From NCBI GenBank assembly GCA_003453215.1, contig DMMB01000058.1, positions 1-19,443 of the forward strand: a stretch of DNA of 19,443 nucleotides, given 5' to 3'. This document shows, piece after piece, positions 13,421 to 19,443 of this stretch. Position 1 is the stretch's first letter; every line of letters starts with the position of its first letter. This DNA comes from Oscillospiraceae bacterium. GTDB lineage: Bacteria > Bacillota > Clostridia > Oscillospirales > Ruminococcaceae. The notes under the pieces are model-generated. The model ran no database searches. It saw only the letters and a list, made by a program, of their open reading frames with translations, and was not told the DNA's origin. The position numbers and the translations under genes are program-made.

Positions 13421-14521
13421 ATGTCTACTTTTGTGAATACCGATCCCACCGCCTTCAAGGGCGTATGGGTATTCTGCGAGCAGCGTGAGGGCAAACTGAT
13501 GCCCACCGATTTCGAGCTCATCAGCGAAGGCCGCAAGCTGGCCGATGATCTGGGCGTTGAACTGTGCGGTCTGCTGCTGGGCGATAAGGTCGAAGGTCTG
13601 GCCAAGGAGCTGGGCGGCTACGGCGCTGATCGTATCATCGTTTGCGAGCATCCTCTCCTCAAGGACTACACCACCGATGCCTACACCAAGGTCATCTGCG
13701 ATGTCGTCATGGAAAAGAAGCCCGAAATCATGCTCATCGGCGCCACCAATATTGGCCGCGACCTGGGCCCCCGCTGTGCTGCTACTCTGCACACCGGCCT
13801 CACTGCCGATTGCACCCACCTCGATGTCGATGTGGAGAAATACAAAGCCTTCCTGAAGACCACCTCCACCATGGATGTGGATAACATGAAGTTTGATGAG
13901 GGCACTCACCTCAAGATGACCCGTCCTGCTTTCGGCGGCCACCTGATGGCGACCATTATCTGCCCCCGCTTCCGTCCTCAGATGTCTACCGTTCGTCCCG
14001 GCGTTATGCAGCGTGCTCCCTTCGATCAGGCCAAGGCCGATAAGGTCATTGTCGAGAAGTATCCCGTCGAGCTGGCCGCTTCCGATATCAAGACCGAAGT
14101 TCTGGAGATTGTCAAGGCTGCCAAGGATCTCGTTGATCTGACCGGCGCTGAGGTCATCGTATCCGTTGGCCGCGGCATCGGCAAAGATGTTCCCACCGGC
14201 ATCAAGCTGGCCGAAGAACTGGCCGAGGCTCTGGGCGGCGGTGTCGTAGGCGGCAGTCGTGCTGCTGTCGATGCCGGCTGGCTCTCTGCCGATCATCAGG
14301 TCGGACAGACCGGTAAAACCGTTCGTCCCAAGATCTATGTTGCTCTGGGCATTTCCGGCGCTATTCAGCACCTGGCCGGTATGCAGGATTCCGAGTGCAT
14401 CATCGCGGTGAATAAGAATGAGACCGCTCCCATCTTCGAAGCTGCCGATTATGGCATCTGCGGCGACCTGTTCAAGGTTGTTCCCATGATGATCGAAGCG
14501 CTCAAAGCCGAAAAGAAATAA
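13421..14521 (+). CDS. etfA: Electron transfer flavoprotein alpha subunit
   Basis: The 366-residue subunit carries the FAD-binding C-terminal domain: GGSRAAVDAGW (about 281-291), QVGQTGKTVRPKIYVALGISGAIQH, and the NKNETAPIFEAADYGICGD stretch are intact. With EtfB it forms the electron-bifurcating partner of Bcd. Two ATGs compete. AAAGGAG (13405-13411) lies 9 bases before ATG 13421 but only 3 before ATG 13415, so I choose 13421; the alternative adds two residues. This last gene of the operon is followed by a strong terminator. Confidence 0.95.
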   Translation: MSTFVNTDPTAFKGVWVFCEQREGKLMPTDFELISEGRKLADDLGVELCGLLLGDKVEGLAKELGGYGADRIIVCEHPLLKDYTTDAYTKVICDVVMEKKPEIMLIGATNIGRDLGPRCAATLHTGLTADCTHLDVDVEKYKAFLKTTSTMDVDNMKFDEGTHLKMTRPAFGGHLMATIICPRFRPQMSTVRPGVMQRAPFDQAKADKVIVEKYPVELAASDIKTEVLEIVKAAKDLVDLTGAEVIVSVGRGIGKDVPTGIKLAEELAEALGGGVVGGSRAAVDAGWLSADHQVGQTGKTVRPKIYVALGISGAIQHLAGMQDSECIIAVNKNETAPIFEAADYGICGDLFKVVPMMIEALKAEKK

Positions 14522-14535
14522 TCTTCCCTAAACAT

Positions 14536-14568
14536 AAAGGCTCCTGCCCACCCGGGCAGGAGCCTTTT
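14536..14568. terminator. Terminator of the butyrate operon
   Basis: A perfect 14-bp stem (14536-14549 with 14554-14567) has an ACCC loop and ends in TTTT. It lies 15 bases after the etfA stop. It may also back up the - strand terminator of ndk next to it. Confidence 0.9.
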
Positions 14569-14580
14569 GCCGAATCAACT

Positions 14581-14615
14581 ATAAAACAGCCGGTACCCTT
14601 TAAGCGGATACCGGC
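14581..14615 (-). terminator. Intrinsic terminator of ndk
   Basis: GCCGGTA (14589-14595) pairs with TACCGGC (14609-14615). On the - strand the stem is followed by TGTTTTATAG. It sits 23 bases after the ndk stop, back to back with the etfA terminator. Confidence 0.75.
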
Positions 14616-14637
14616 CCGGTTTTTCATCTTTGCTCTA

Positions 14638-15042
14638 TCAGCCAAAGAAACGCTTGATTTCAATCTCGGCGTTCTCTACGCTATCGGAACCATGGATGAG
14701 GTTTTCGCTGGTGCAGCAGGCATAGTCGCCACGGATGGTGCCGGCCGTTGCTTCCTCAAACTTGGTGGCGCCCATGATGATGCGCATTCCCTTTACAGCA
14801 TTGTCGCCCTCTACAATCATTGCCAGCACAGGGCCGCTGGTCATGTAGGTCACAATCTCCGGGAAGAAAGGCTTATCTGCGATGTGGGCATAGTGCTCGC
14901 GCAGGATCGGCTCATCCAGGGTCATCATCTTAGCGTCAACAATCTTGTAGTTCTTGCGCTCGATGCGGGAAATTACTTCGCCCATCAGGCCGCGCTTTAC
15001 ACAGTCGGGTTTCAGCATAATGTAGGTTCTTTCAATCGCCAT
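14638..15042 (-). CDS. ndk: Nucleoside diphosphate kinase
   Basis: The 134-residue cytosolic enzyme transfers the gamma-phosphate from ATP to NDPs through a phospho-histidine. The signature NLIHGSDSV (114-122) holds the catalytic H117, and K11 and the GTIRGDY segment (101-107) bind nucleotide. The start is at 15042 because AAGGAG (15052-15057) lies 9 bases upstream and the protein then opens with MAIERTYIMLKPD, the standard Ndk start. A longer frame from 15084 would cover the ribosome site. The gene is monocistronic with its own terminator. Confidence 0.96.
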   Translation of the reverse strand: MAIERTYIMLKPDCVKRGLMGEVISRIERKNYKIVDAKMMTLDEPILREHYAHIADKPFFPEIVTYMTSGPVLAMIVEGDNAVKGMRIIMGATKFEEATAGTIRGDYACCTSENLIHGSDSVENAEIEIKRFFG

Positions 15043-15095
15043 GTTTCTACACTCCTTATTCTTCTGCAAATTCTCAGTTTGCAATTTTCTTTTAT

Positions 15096-15124
15096 AGTAT
15101 AACAGAAAAAAACGTCCTTGGCTA
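15096..15124 (-). promoter_or_regulatory. Probable ndk promoter (extended -10)
   Basis: On the - strand TATACT (15096-15101) is preceded by TGT, an extended -10. The -35 at 17 bp (TAGCCA, 15119-15124) is poor. The leader contains a TGCAAA/TTTGCA inverted repeat (15065-15083). Confidence 0.5.
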
Positions 15125-15213
15125 TCCCCTTTCGCCCATTTTTCCGGCTAATTTCCATCTCTTCACAAACCTTCGCAAACCATCGCAAAGTTTTCCCTCC
15201 GGCTGATGGCCGT

Positions 15214-15242
15214 TTGACTGCCACCCCGCAACGTGTTACAAT
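15214..15242 (+). promoter_or_regulatory. Promoter of the gamma-carbonic anhydrase-like gene
   Basis: TTGACT (15214-15219), 17 bp, then TACAAT (15237-15242) preceded by TGT. Both hexamers differ from consensus by one base. The start codon at 15293 is about 43 bases beyond the expected transcript start. Confidence 0.8.
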
Positions 15243-15292
15243 ACCCACAGCAACCGGTATTTTTATTTTTCCGTCCATAGGAGGTTTTCCTT

Positions 15293-15814
15293 ATGATAAA
15301 GCAACTGGGAGACAAAAAGCCAAACACCGAAAAAGCTGCTTTCATTGCTGCCGATGCCGCTATTCTGGGCGATGTGGTGCTGGAAGAGGGCAGCAGCGTC
15401 TGGTATGGTGCTGTCATTCGCGGCGATCTGGACCACATTACCATTGGGAAGAACAGCAACATCCAGGATAATGTTACGCTGCATGGCGATCGCGGCTATC
15501 CCATCACCTTGGGGGAAGGGGTTTCCATTGGCCACAATGCCGTAGTGCATGGCGCCACTGTGGGGGATAATACCGTCATTGGGATGGGAGCGGTGCTGCT
15601 CAATGGCTGCGTCATCGGCAAAAACAGCATCGTTGGCGCCGGGGCCGTTGTTTCCGGCGGGGCACGTTTCCCCGATGGTTCCCTGATCGTCGGCATTCCC
15701 GCCAAAGCCATCTCCGAGCTGCACCCGGTACAGATTGCCCATAACCGCGAAAATGCCGAAATCTACTGCCAGCTGGCCGCCCAGCACGCCGCTGCCCAAT
15801 CATTCCAGAGCTAA
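15293..15814 (+). CDS. Gamma-class carbonic anhydrase family protein (left-handed beta-helix)
   Basis: The 173-residue protein consists of hexapeptide repeats (about residues 15-120) that fold into a left-handed beta-helix, with a C-terminal helix. The three zinc-ligand histidines are present: H64 (TLHGD), H81 and H86 (GHNAVVHG), in the spacing of the YrdA/PaaY/Cam group. Proteins of this kind bind zinc or iron as trimers. Carbonic anhydrase activity is shown for some members but not others, so catalytic function is not certain. AGGAGG lies 9 bases before the ATG. It stands alone with its own promoter and terminator. Confidence 0.92.
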   Translation: MIKQLGDKKPNTEKAAFIAADAAILGDVVLEEGSSVWYGAVIRGDLDHITIGKNSNIQDNVTLHGDRGYPITLGEGVSIGHNAVVHGATVGDNTVIGMGAVLLNGCVIGKNSIVGAGAVVSGGARFPDGSLIVGIPAKAISELHPVQIAHNRENAEIYCQLAAQHAAAQSFQS

Positions 15815-15821
15815 TGAAAAA

Positions 15822-15856
15822 AGGTACCCGCCGCCGGGTACCTCTTTTTATTTTTC
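15822..15856. terminator. Bidirectional terminator between the carbonic anhydrase-like and phosphatase genes
   Basis: GGTACCCG (15823-15830) pairs with CGGGTACC (15835-15842). It is followed by TCTTTTTATTTTT on the + strand and TTTTTTCATT on the - strand. The + tail overlaps the stop codon of the convergent phosphatase gene. Confidence 0.88.
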
Positions 15857-16315
15857 CCTGCTTCCCGGGAACAGGTTGTCCAGCAGCGCCGCACAGCCCA
15901 TTTCAATATCCCGGTAAGCCGTTTCGAAGTCCCCCGTATACCAGGGGTCATCAATATCCCTCGGATGCCGGGTAAAATCCAGCAGGCGGCGCAGCTTTCC
16001 TTCCGGGTCGCCGCCGAATTCCCGTTCCATCGCGGCCACGTGGCTGCGTTCCATGCCCAGCAGGTAGTCATAGCGGTCATAGTCCGCCGTTACAATATTG
16101 CGGGAACCCCGCTGATAATAAGGAATATTTTCCCGCTTCAGCTGCCGCACTGTTCCATTATGTACCGGGCTGTTTGGCGCAAAGACATTGGTTCCGGCGC
16201 TTTCGCTGTCCACCACATCCGCCAGGCCGCGCCGCCGCGCCATCTCCCGGAACACAAACTCCGCCATCGGGCTGCGGCATATATTGCCCGAACACACAAA
16301 TAAAACTTTCTTCAT
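15848..16315 (-). CDS. Low-molecular-weight protein-tyrosine phosphatase
   Basis: The 155-residue cytosolic enzyme has the P-loop CSGNICRS (residues 8-15; nucleophile C8, R14) at its N-terminus and the general acid D123 in DDPWYTG. The canonical loop is CxGNxCRS, matched exactly. It dephosphorylates phosphotyrosine on proteins and in some bacteria controls capsule export. No tyrosine kinase or capsule gene lies in the window. A purine-rich AAGGAAA precedes the ATG at 16315, and a promoter is visible at 16383-16411. Confidence 0.93.
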   Translation of the reverse strand: MKKVLFVCSGNICRSPMAEFVFREMARRRGLADVVDSESAGTNVFAPNSPVHNGTVRQLKRENIPYYQRGSRNIVTADYDRYDYLLGMERSHVAAMEREFGGDPEGKLRRLLDFTRHPRDIDDPWYTGDFETAYRDIEMGCAALLDNLFPGSREK

Positions 16316-16382
16316 CTTTATTTCCTTTTTGTATCTATTCTGTGTTTATTACGTTTTGTATTATTCCAATGCTCTCCCCGTC

Positions 16383-16411
16383 ATTATATCATAAAACCCT
16401 GTATTCACAAA
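16383..16411 (-). promoter_or_regulatory. Promoter of the tyrosine phosphatase gene
   Basis: On the - strand TTTGTG (16406-16411), 17 bp and TATAAT (16383-16388) preceded by TGA. The -10 is perfect and extended, while the -35 is fair. The leader is about 60 bases. Confidence 0.7.
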
Positions 16412-16463
16412 GGAAAAAGTACACCAAGCGCTCCCTTTCCCCGGCTTTTCCATCTTACTATAT

Positions 16464-16652
16464 TTATAATATCATGTGCAGTTCCACTTCTTCCCCATCA
16501 CTAATGCCCCAAAATACCTCCTCCGCGGCCATAATCCCCTGCCGCTGCAGCTGCTCTTGCAGCCAATGGTCATCCCGGCCAAGGCGGCGAAGCCCATCGC
16601 TGATCACCTCTCCCTCTGCTATCACCGTACAGCACTGCGCAAAATCTTTCAT
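16464..16652 (-). CDS. Orphan small protein resembling the YetF/DUF421 C-terminal domain
   Basis: The protein has 62 residues, is soluble and acidic. The pattern TVIAEGEVISDGLRRLGRDD (residues 9-28) then WLQEQLQRQGI (30-40) and EEVFWGI (44-50) follows the cytoplasmic C-terminal domain of YetF-like DUF421 membrane proteins (an IxxGxI strand, a Leu-rich helix, QGI, then xEVF). The three membrane helices of full-length YetF are absent. AAGGAG (16661-16666) lies 8 bases before the ATG, so this is expressed as a unit and not obviously a decayed fragment. The upstream - strand DNA to 16810 shows no missing 5' half. The function is unknown. The domain match is from memory of the family pattern. Confidence 0.65.
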   Translation of the reverse strand: MKDFAQCCTVIAEGEVISDGLRRLGRDDHWLQEQLQRQGIMAAEEVFWGISDGEEVELHMIL

Positions 16653-16724
16653 CTTACTCCCTCCTTTTCCCCGTAGTATTCCCCGCCTGCCGATAATTTA
16701 AGCCTAAAAATTTAAAATATCCTC

Positions 16725-16753
16725 TTGATTTTAGGAATTATTCCTGATATAAT
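16725..16753 (+). promoter_or_regulatory. Promoter of the rubrerythrin-desulfoferrodoxin operon
   Basis: TTGATT (16725-16730), 17 bp and TATAAT (16748-16753), with TGA before the -10. The leader to the start at 16811 is about 50 bases. The spacer carries an inverted repeat (16731-16747). Confidence 0.85.
16731..16747 (+). promoter_or_regulatory. Putative operator within the rubrerythrin promoter spacer
   Basis: TTAGGAAT-T-ATTCCTGA is an 8-1-8 inverted repeat with one mismatch that fills the space between the -35 and -10. A protein bound there would repress. Its size recalls the 7-1-7 boxes of Fur/PerR regulators, and PerR controls rubrerythrins in Clostridium, but the bases do not match the classical PerR box. 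Confidence 0.5.
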
Positions 16754-16810
16754 GAAACCAGCCTCAAAAGGATGAGACGATACCGAACTGTTTGAAAGGA
16801 GTCATCAACC

Positions 16811-17344
16811 ATGGAACTGAAAGGCACCAAAACCGAAAAAAACCTGTGGACTGCATTTGCAGGGGAATCCCAGGCCCGCAACAAATATACCTATTTTGCC
16901 GGCGTAGCCAAAAAAGAGGGCTATGAGCAGATTGCAGAGATCTTCACCAAAACCGCTGAAAATGAAAAAGAGCACGCCAAGATGTGGTTTAAGGCCCTGG
17001 GCGAGCTGGGAAATACCGCCGAAAATCTGCTGCACGCAGCCGAAGGCGAAAACTATGAATGGACCGATATGTACGATACCTTTGCCAAAGAGGCCGAAGA
17101 AGAGGGCTTCTCTCAGCTGGCTTATCAGTTCCGCGCCGTAGCCGCTATTGAAAAGGCCCACGAAGAGCGCTACCGCGCCCTGCTGAATAATGTCGAGATG
17201 CAGAAGGTCTTTGAAAAGAGCGAAGAAACCATGTGGGAATGCCGTAACTGCGGTCACCTCGTCATCGGCAAAAAGGCTCCTGCCGTTTGCCCCGTCTGCG
17301 CCCATCCTCAAAGCTACTTCGAAGTCCGCAAGGAAAACTACTGA
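16811..17344 (+). CDS. rbr: Rubrerythrin (classical domain order)
   Basis: The 177-residue protein starts with the ferritin-like diiron domain (ligands include E19, E52 and H55, plus later Glu/His in the EEEGF and EKAHEERY helices) and ends with a rubredoxin domain with C144/C147 and C160/C163. It reduces H2O2 to water in the cytoplasm of anaerobes, with electrons from NADH through rubredoxin-type partners. AAAGGAG precedes the ATG at 16811. The desulfoferrodoxin gene follows after 31 bases without a terminator, so superoxide and peroxide removal are made together. Confidence 0.97.
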   Translation: MELKGTKTEKNLWTAFAGESQARNKYTYFAGVAKKEGYEQIAEIFTKTAENEKEHAKMWFKALGELGNTAENLLHAAEGENYEWTDMYDTFAKEAEEEGFSQLAYQFRAVAAIEKAHEERYRALLNNVEMQKVFEKSEETMWECRNCGHLVIGKKAPAVCPVCAHPQSYFEVRKENY

Positions 17345-17375
17345 TCAATTATTTACTGGAACAGGAGGAACCACG

Positions 17376-17750
17376 ATGGAACAGAAATTTTATATTTGCA
17401 AACACTGCGGCAATATCATTGCCAAGGTAAAGGATTGCGGCGTTCCTGTCATGTGCTGCGGGGAAAAGATGACCGAAATCATCCCCAATACCACCGATGC
17501 CGCCGTAGAAAAACACGTTCCCGTCTGGACGGTGGAAAATGGCATCGTTCATGTCAAGGTAAGCTCGGTCGAGCACCCCATGCTGCCGGAGCATTACATC
17601 GAGTGGGTCTCCATCCATACCAAGCAGGGCAACCAGCGTAAGGAGCTGCATCCCGGTGAAAAACCGGAAGTTTGCTTTGCCCTGTGCGAAGGGGATGAAG
17701 TAGAAAGCGTTTACGCTTACTGCAATCTCCACGGCCTGTGGAAAGCCTGA
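17376..17750 (+). CDS. dfx: Desulfoferrodoxin (2Fe superoxide reductase)
   Basis: The 124-residue protein reduces superoxide to H2O2, which the rubrerythrin just upstream can remove. The N-terminal desulforedoxin centre I has C8, C11, C27 and C28. The catalytic centre II has H47, H67, H73, C116 and H119, with the E45-K46 pair at the active site, so this is a complete 2Fe-type enzyme. The start at 17376 is fixed by AGGAGG (17363-17368). A longer open frame back to 17190 lies within the rubrerythrin gene and is ignored. A terminator follows. Confidence 0.96.
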   Translation: MEQKFYICKHCGNIIAKVKDCGVPVMCCGEKMTEIIPNTTDAAVEKHVPVWTVENGIVHVKVSSVEHPMLPEHYIEWVSIHTKQGNQRKELHPGEKPEVCFALCEGDEVESVYAYCNLHGLWKA

Positions 17751-17767
17751 TCTTCCCCATAAAATAC

Positions 17768-17805
17768 AGCCGAGCAGGTTTCATCGCCTGCCCGGCTTTT
17801 CTTTA
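17768..17805. terminator. Terminator of the rbr-dfx operon
   Basis: A stem of 11 positions with one A-C mismatch (17768-17778 with 17787-17797) is followed by TTTTCTTT on the + strand. The - strand side reads TGTATTTTAT, so it could also stop transcripts running from nrdG. Confidence 0.85.
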
Positions 17806-17852
17806 TCTATTCTGCCGCTCTCCATCCGACGGGCGCCCCTCCATTTCATGTC

Positions 17853-17880
17853 GGGCGGCCCCCTTACGGGAGGGCCGCCC
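17853..17880. repeat. GC-rich palindrome downstream of nrdG
   Basis: GGGCGGCCC (17853-17861) pairs with GGGCCGCCC (17872-17880) around a 10-base loop that can extend the stem by two pairs. It lacks a U-tract on either strand. It lies within a non-coding GC-rich stretch (about 17815-17919) that also contains the palindrome GGGCGCCC (17831-17838). It could be a REP-like element or an mRNA 3'-end stabiliser. Confidence 0.5.
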
Positions 17881-17919
17881 TCCCCCATTCCGGTGCGCCC
17901 GCCTGCTCTCTGCGGCCAG

Positions 17920-18441
17920 TTACCCCTGCCACAGCGTCAAATTCCCGCTTGCCAGCGTCTTTGGCACATCTATAATGCGTTGGTTACTGGAGCCCCGGAA
18001 CCGCAGAGAAATATCATAAAGCGCCTGTACAAAGCGCCCATCCACCAGCACATCCAGCTGGGAAAGCAGCTCCGGAGTCACCTCGCAGCAGGAGTGACTT
18101 CCGGGGGTATTCAGTTCCTCCCAGGTAAAGCCGCTGAAGGCCCAAATGGTCTTTTGCGGCAGCTCTGCCCGCACGCGCCGTAAAAAGGGCAGCAGCGCCC
18201 GCTGGTTTTGGGGTTCCATTGGCTCACCGCCCAGCAGCGTCAGCCCATTGATATAATCCGGCCGCAGCATTTCAAGCAGTCTATCCTCTACTTCCGCTGT
18301 AAAGGGCTCGCCGTAGCCAAAATCCCATGTTTCGGGCTGGAAGCAGTTTTCACAATGGTTGGTGCAGCCGCTGACAAATAGTGTCACCCGCACACCCTCG
18401 CCATTGGCAATATCGCAGTTTTTGATATTGGCGTAATTCAT
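17920..18441 (-). CDS. nrdG: Anaerobic ribonucleotide reductase activating protein
   Basis: The 173-residue radical SAM enzyme uses its [4Fe-4S] cluster, bound by CTNHCENC (C26, C30, C33), and SAM to place the glycyl radical on NrdD. LFVSGC just before and the PETWDF and LTLLGGEPM segments after are family hallmarks. The start at 18441 is chosen because AGGAG (18447-18451) lies 5 bases upstream and NrdG proteins begin MNYxxIK. A start at 18477 has no ribosome site. It follows nrdD after 87 bases on the same strand. Confidence 0.95.
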   Translation of the reverse strand: MNYANIKNCDIANGEGVRVTLFVSGCTNHCENCFQPETWDFGYGEPFTAEVEDRLLEMLRPDYINGLTLLGGEPMEPQNQRALLPFLRRVRAELPQKTIWAFSGFTWEELNTPGSHSCCEVTPELLSQLDVLVDGRFVQALYDISLRFRGSSNQRIIDVPKTLASGNLTLWQG

Positions 18442-18485
18442 ACTCTCTCCTAAAAGCTCAAATGTAAAGTTTTCCATCCGCCAGC

Positions 18486-18516
18486 AAAGGGACGCCCCGC
18501 AGAGCGTCCCCTTTTT
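18486..18516. other. Hairpin in the nrdD-nrdG gap
   Basis: AAAGGGACGC (18486-18495) pairs with GCGTCCCCTTT (18504-18514) with one bulged C. On the - strand, in which the genes run, the stem is followed only by TTTGC, a weak tail, so it may allow partial termination or mark an mRNA processing point that lowers nrdG relative to nrdD. Confidence 0.5.
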
Positions 18517-18528
18517 GCCGTCTATGGT

Positions 18529-19443
18529 TTACAGGTGCAGCACCCGCTCCTTAATCTCCTGGGTGCGCCCCTGGTTCCAGAACTGTGTCCCGATGTATCC
18601 GCAGGTGCGGCGGGCCACATTCATCTTGTCCTGGTCGGTGTTGCCGCACTTGGGGCAGCGCCAGATAAGCTTGCCGTCCTGCTCCACAATCTCAATCTCA
18701 CCATCCCAGCCGCACACCTGGCAGTAGTCGCTCTTGGTGTTCAGCTCCGCATAGATGATGTTATCGTAGATGAAGCGCATCACCTGCAGCACCGCCTCCA
18801 GGTTCTGCTGCATATTGGGCACTTCCACATAGCTGATAGCGCCGCCGGGGGAAAGATGTTGGAACTGCGCCTCAAATTTCAGCTTATCAAAGGCGTTGAT
18901 CTCCTCAGTGACGTGCACGTGGTAGCTGTTGGTGATGTAGCTCTTATCCGTCACGCCCTCTATAATGCCAAAGCGCTTCTGCAGGCACTTGGCAAACTTA
19001 TAGGTGGTGCTTTCCAGCGGGGTGCCGTACAGGCTAAAGTCGATATTGTGCTCCTCTTTCCAGTTCTTGCAGGCCGTATTCATGTACTGCATAATTTCCA
19101 GGGCAAAGGGCGTCGCCGAAGGATCGGTATGGCTCTTGCCGGTCATGTACTTCACGCATTCGTAAAGGCCGGCATACCCCAGACTGATGGTGGAATATCC
19201 GCCGTACAGCAGCTTATCAATGGTTTCTCCCTTCTTCAGGCGGGCGCAGGCGCCATACTGCCACAGAATCGGCGCTGCATCGGAAAGGGTGCCCTTCAGG
19301 CGGTTGTGACGGCACATCAGCGCGCGATGGCACAGCTCCAACCGCTCATCAAAGATTTTCCAGAATTTCTCCAGATTGCCGCCGGAGGAAAGCGCCACAT
19401 CCACCAGGTTGATGGTCACAACGCCCTGATTAAAGCGGCCGTA
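18529..19443 (-). CDS. nrdD: Anaerobic ribonucleoside-triphosphate reductase, C-terminal part (cut by window edge)
   Basis: The last 304 residues of class III reductase are present. The frame stays open to the window edge, reading YGRFNQGVVTINLVDVALSS, so the gene starts outside. The enzyme makes dNTPs from NTPs without oxygen. The zinc site is seen as CQVC and CPKC, followed by RRTCGYIG, whose second-last glycine region holds the glycyl radical (the G after TC). The protein ends in the usual short tail. nrdG follows on the same strand. An apparent GTG start at 19419 is internal and is not the real start. Confidence 0.97.
   Translation of the reverse strand, partial: YGRFNQGVVTINLVDVALSSGGNLEKFWKIFDERLELCHRALMCRHNRLKGTLSDAAPILWQYGACARLKKGETIDKLLYGGYSTISLGYAGLYECVKYMTGKSHTDPSATPFALEIMQYMNTACKNWKEEHNIDFSLYGTPLESTTYKFAKCLQKRFGIIEGVTDKSYITNSYHVHVTEEINAFDKLKFEAQFQHLSPGGAISYVEVPNMQQNLEAVLQVMRFIYDNIIYAELNTKSDYCQVCGWDGEIEIVEQDGKLIWRCPKCGNTDQDKMNVARRTCGYIGTQFWNQGRTQEIKERVLHL

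Noticed and set aside
11272..13605. A 777-codon open frame antisense to hbd, bcd, etfB and etfA
   Set aside because: The same codon-bias artefact. It spans parts of four genes that have intact catalytic motifs on the + strand.
13394..14371. A 325-codon open frame antisense to etfA
   Set aside because: Shadow of etfA with no start signals and no recognisable domain.

Overview
This window looks like the chromosome of a spore-forming, strictly anaerobic, butyrate-producing Clostridia, probably an Oscillospirales-type gut bacterium. The lineage is inferred from gene content and composition, not from a marker gene. Supporting signs are a pro-sigma-K control gene pair (yaaL-bofA), a complete acetyl-CoA to butyryl-CoA operon with electron-bifurcating ETF genes, oxygen-independent ribonucleotide reductase, and three oxygen-defence proteins (two rubrerythrins of opposite domain order and a desulfoferrodoxin). 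Coding DNA is GC-rich, and the few long intergenic stretches are strikingly AT-rich.

Layout. 1-1000: a reverse-type rubrerythrin (-) with a strong promoter, then a 45-residue Asn-rich tetrad-repeat protein (+). 1000-2200: an AT-rich gap, a small TTG-initiated protein resembling DUF6514, and the convergent sporulation pair yaaL-bofA (-). 2270-6390 (+): prmA, a membrane-anchored VanY-type D,D-carboxypeptidase, and an rluA-family pseudouridine synthase followed by a Cof-type HAD phosphatase. 6450-7365 (-): a MutT-like Nudix hydrolase translationally coupled to a DUF523 protein. 7364-7882: a 519-bp AT-rich regulatory region without a gene. 7883-14521 (+): coaD followed by thl-crt-hbd-bcd-etfB-etfA. 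14580-15045 (-): ndk. 15210-15860 (+): a gamma-class carbonic anhydrase-like protein. 15848-16652 (-): a low-molecular-weight tyrosine phosphatase and an orphan 62-residue protein resembling the C-terminal domain of YetF/DUF421 proteins. 16725-17800 (+): rubrerythrin and desulfoferrodoxin. 17920-19443 (-): nrdG and the 3' part of nrdD, which is cut by the window edge.

How the genes work together. Thl condenses two acetyl-CoA, Hbd reduces the product, Crt dehydrates it, and Bcd with EtfAB reduces crotonyl-CoA, probably coupled to ferredoxin reduction. CoaD, just upstream and probably on the same transcript, makes the CoA precursor. The coaD promoter (TTGACA-17-TATACT) carries a Rex-like redox site directly upstream of the -35, a second inverted repeat over the -35, and three helically phased 10-mers further upstream. 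The coaD-thl and thl-crt gaps contain hairpins that could set relative expression. The rubrerythrins and desulfoferrodoxin form a peroxide/superoxide defence set suited to an anaerobe.

Most of the window is conserved core chromosome. I see no mobile element, phage, CRISPR array, tRNA or rRNA. The least explained parts are the regulatory region before coaD, the Asn-rich microprotein, the orphan YetF-C-like protein, and a palindrome inside the rubrerythrin promoter.
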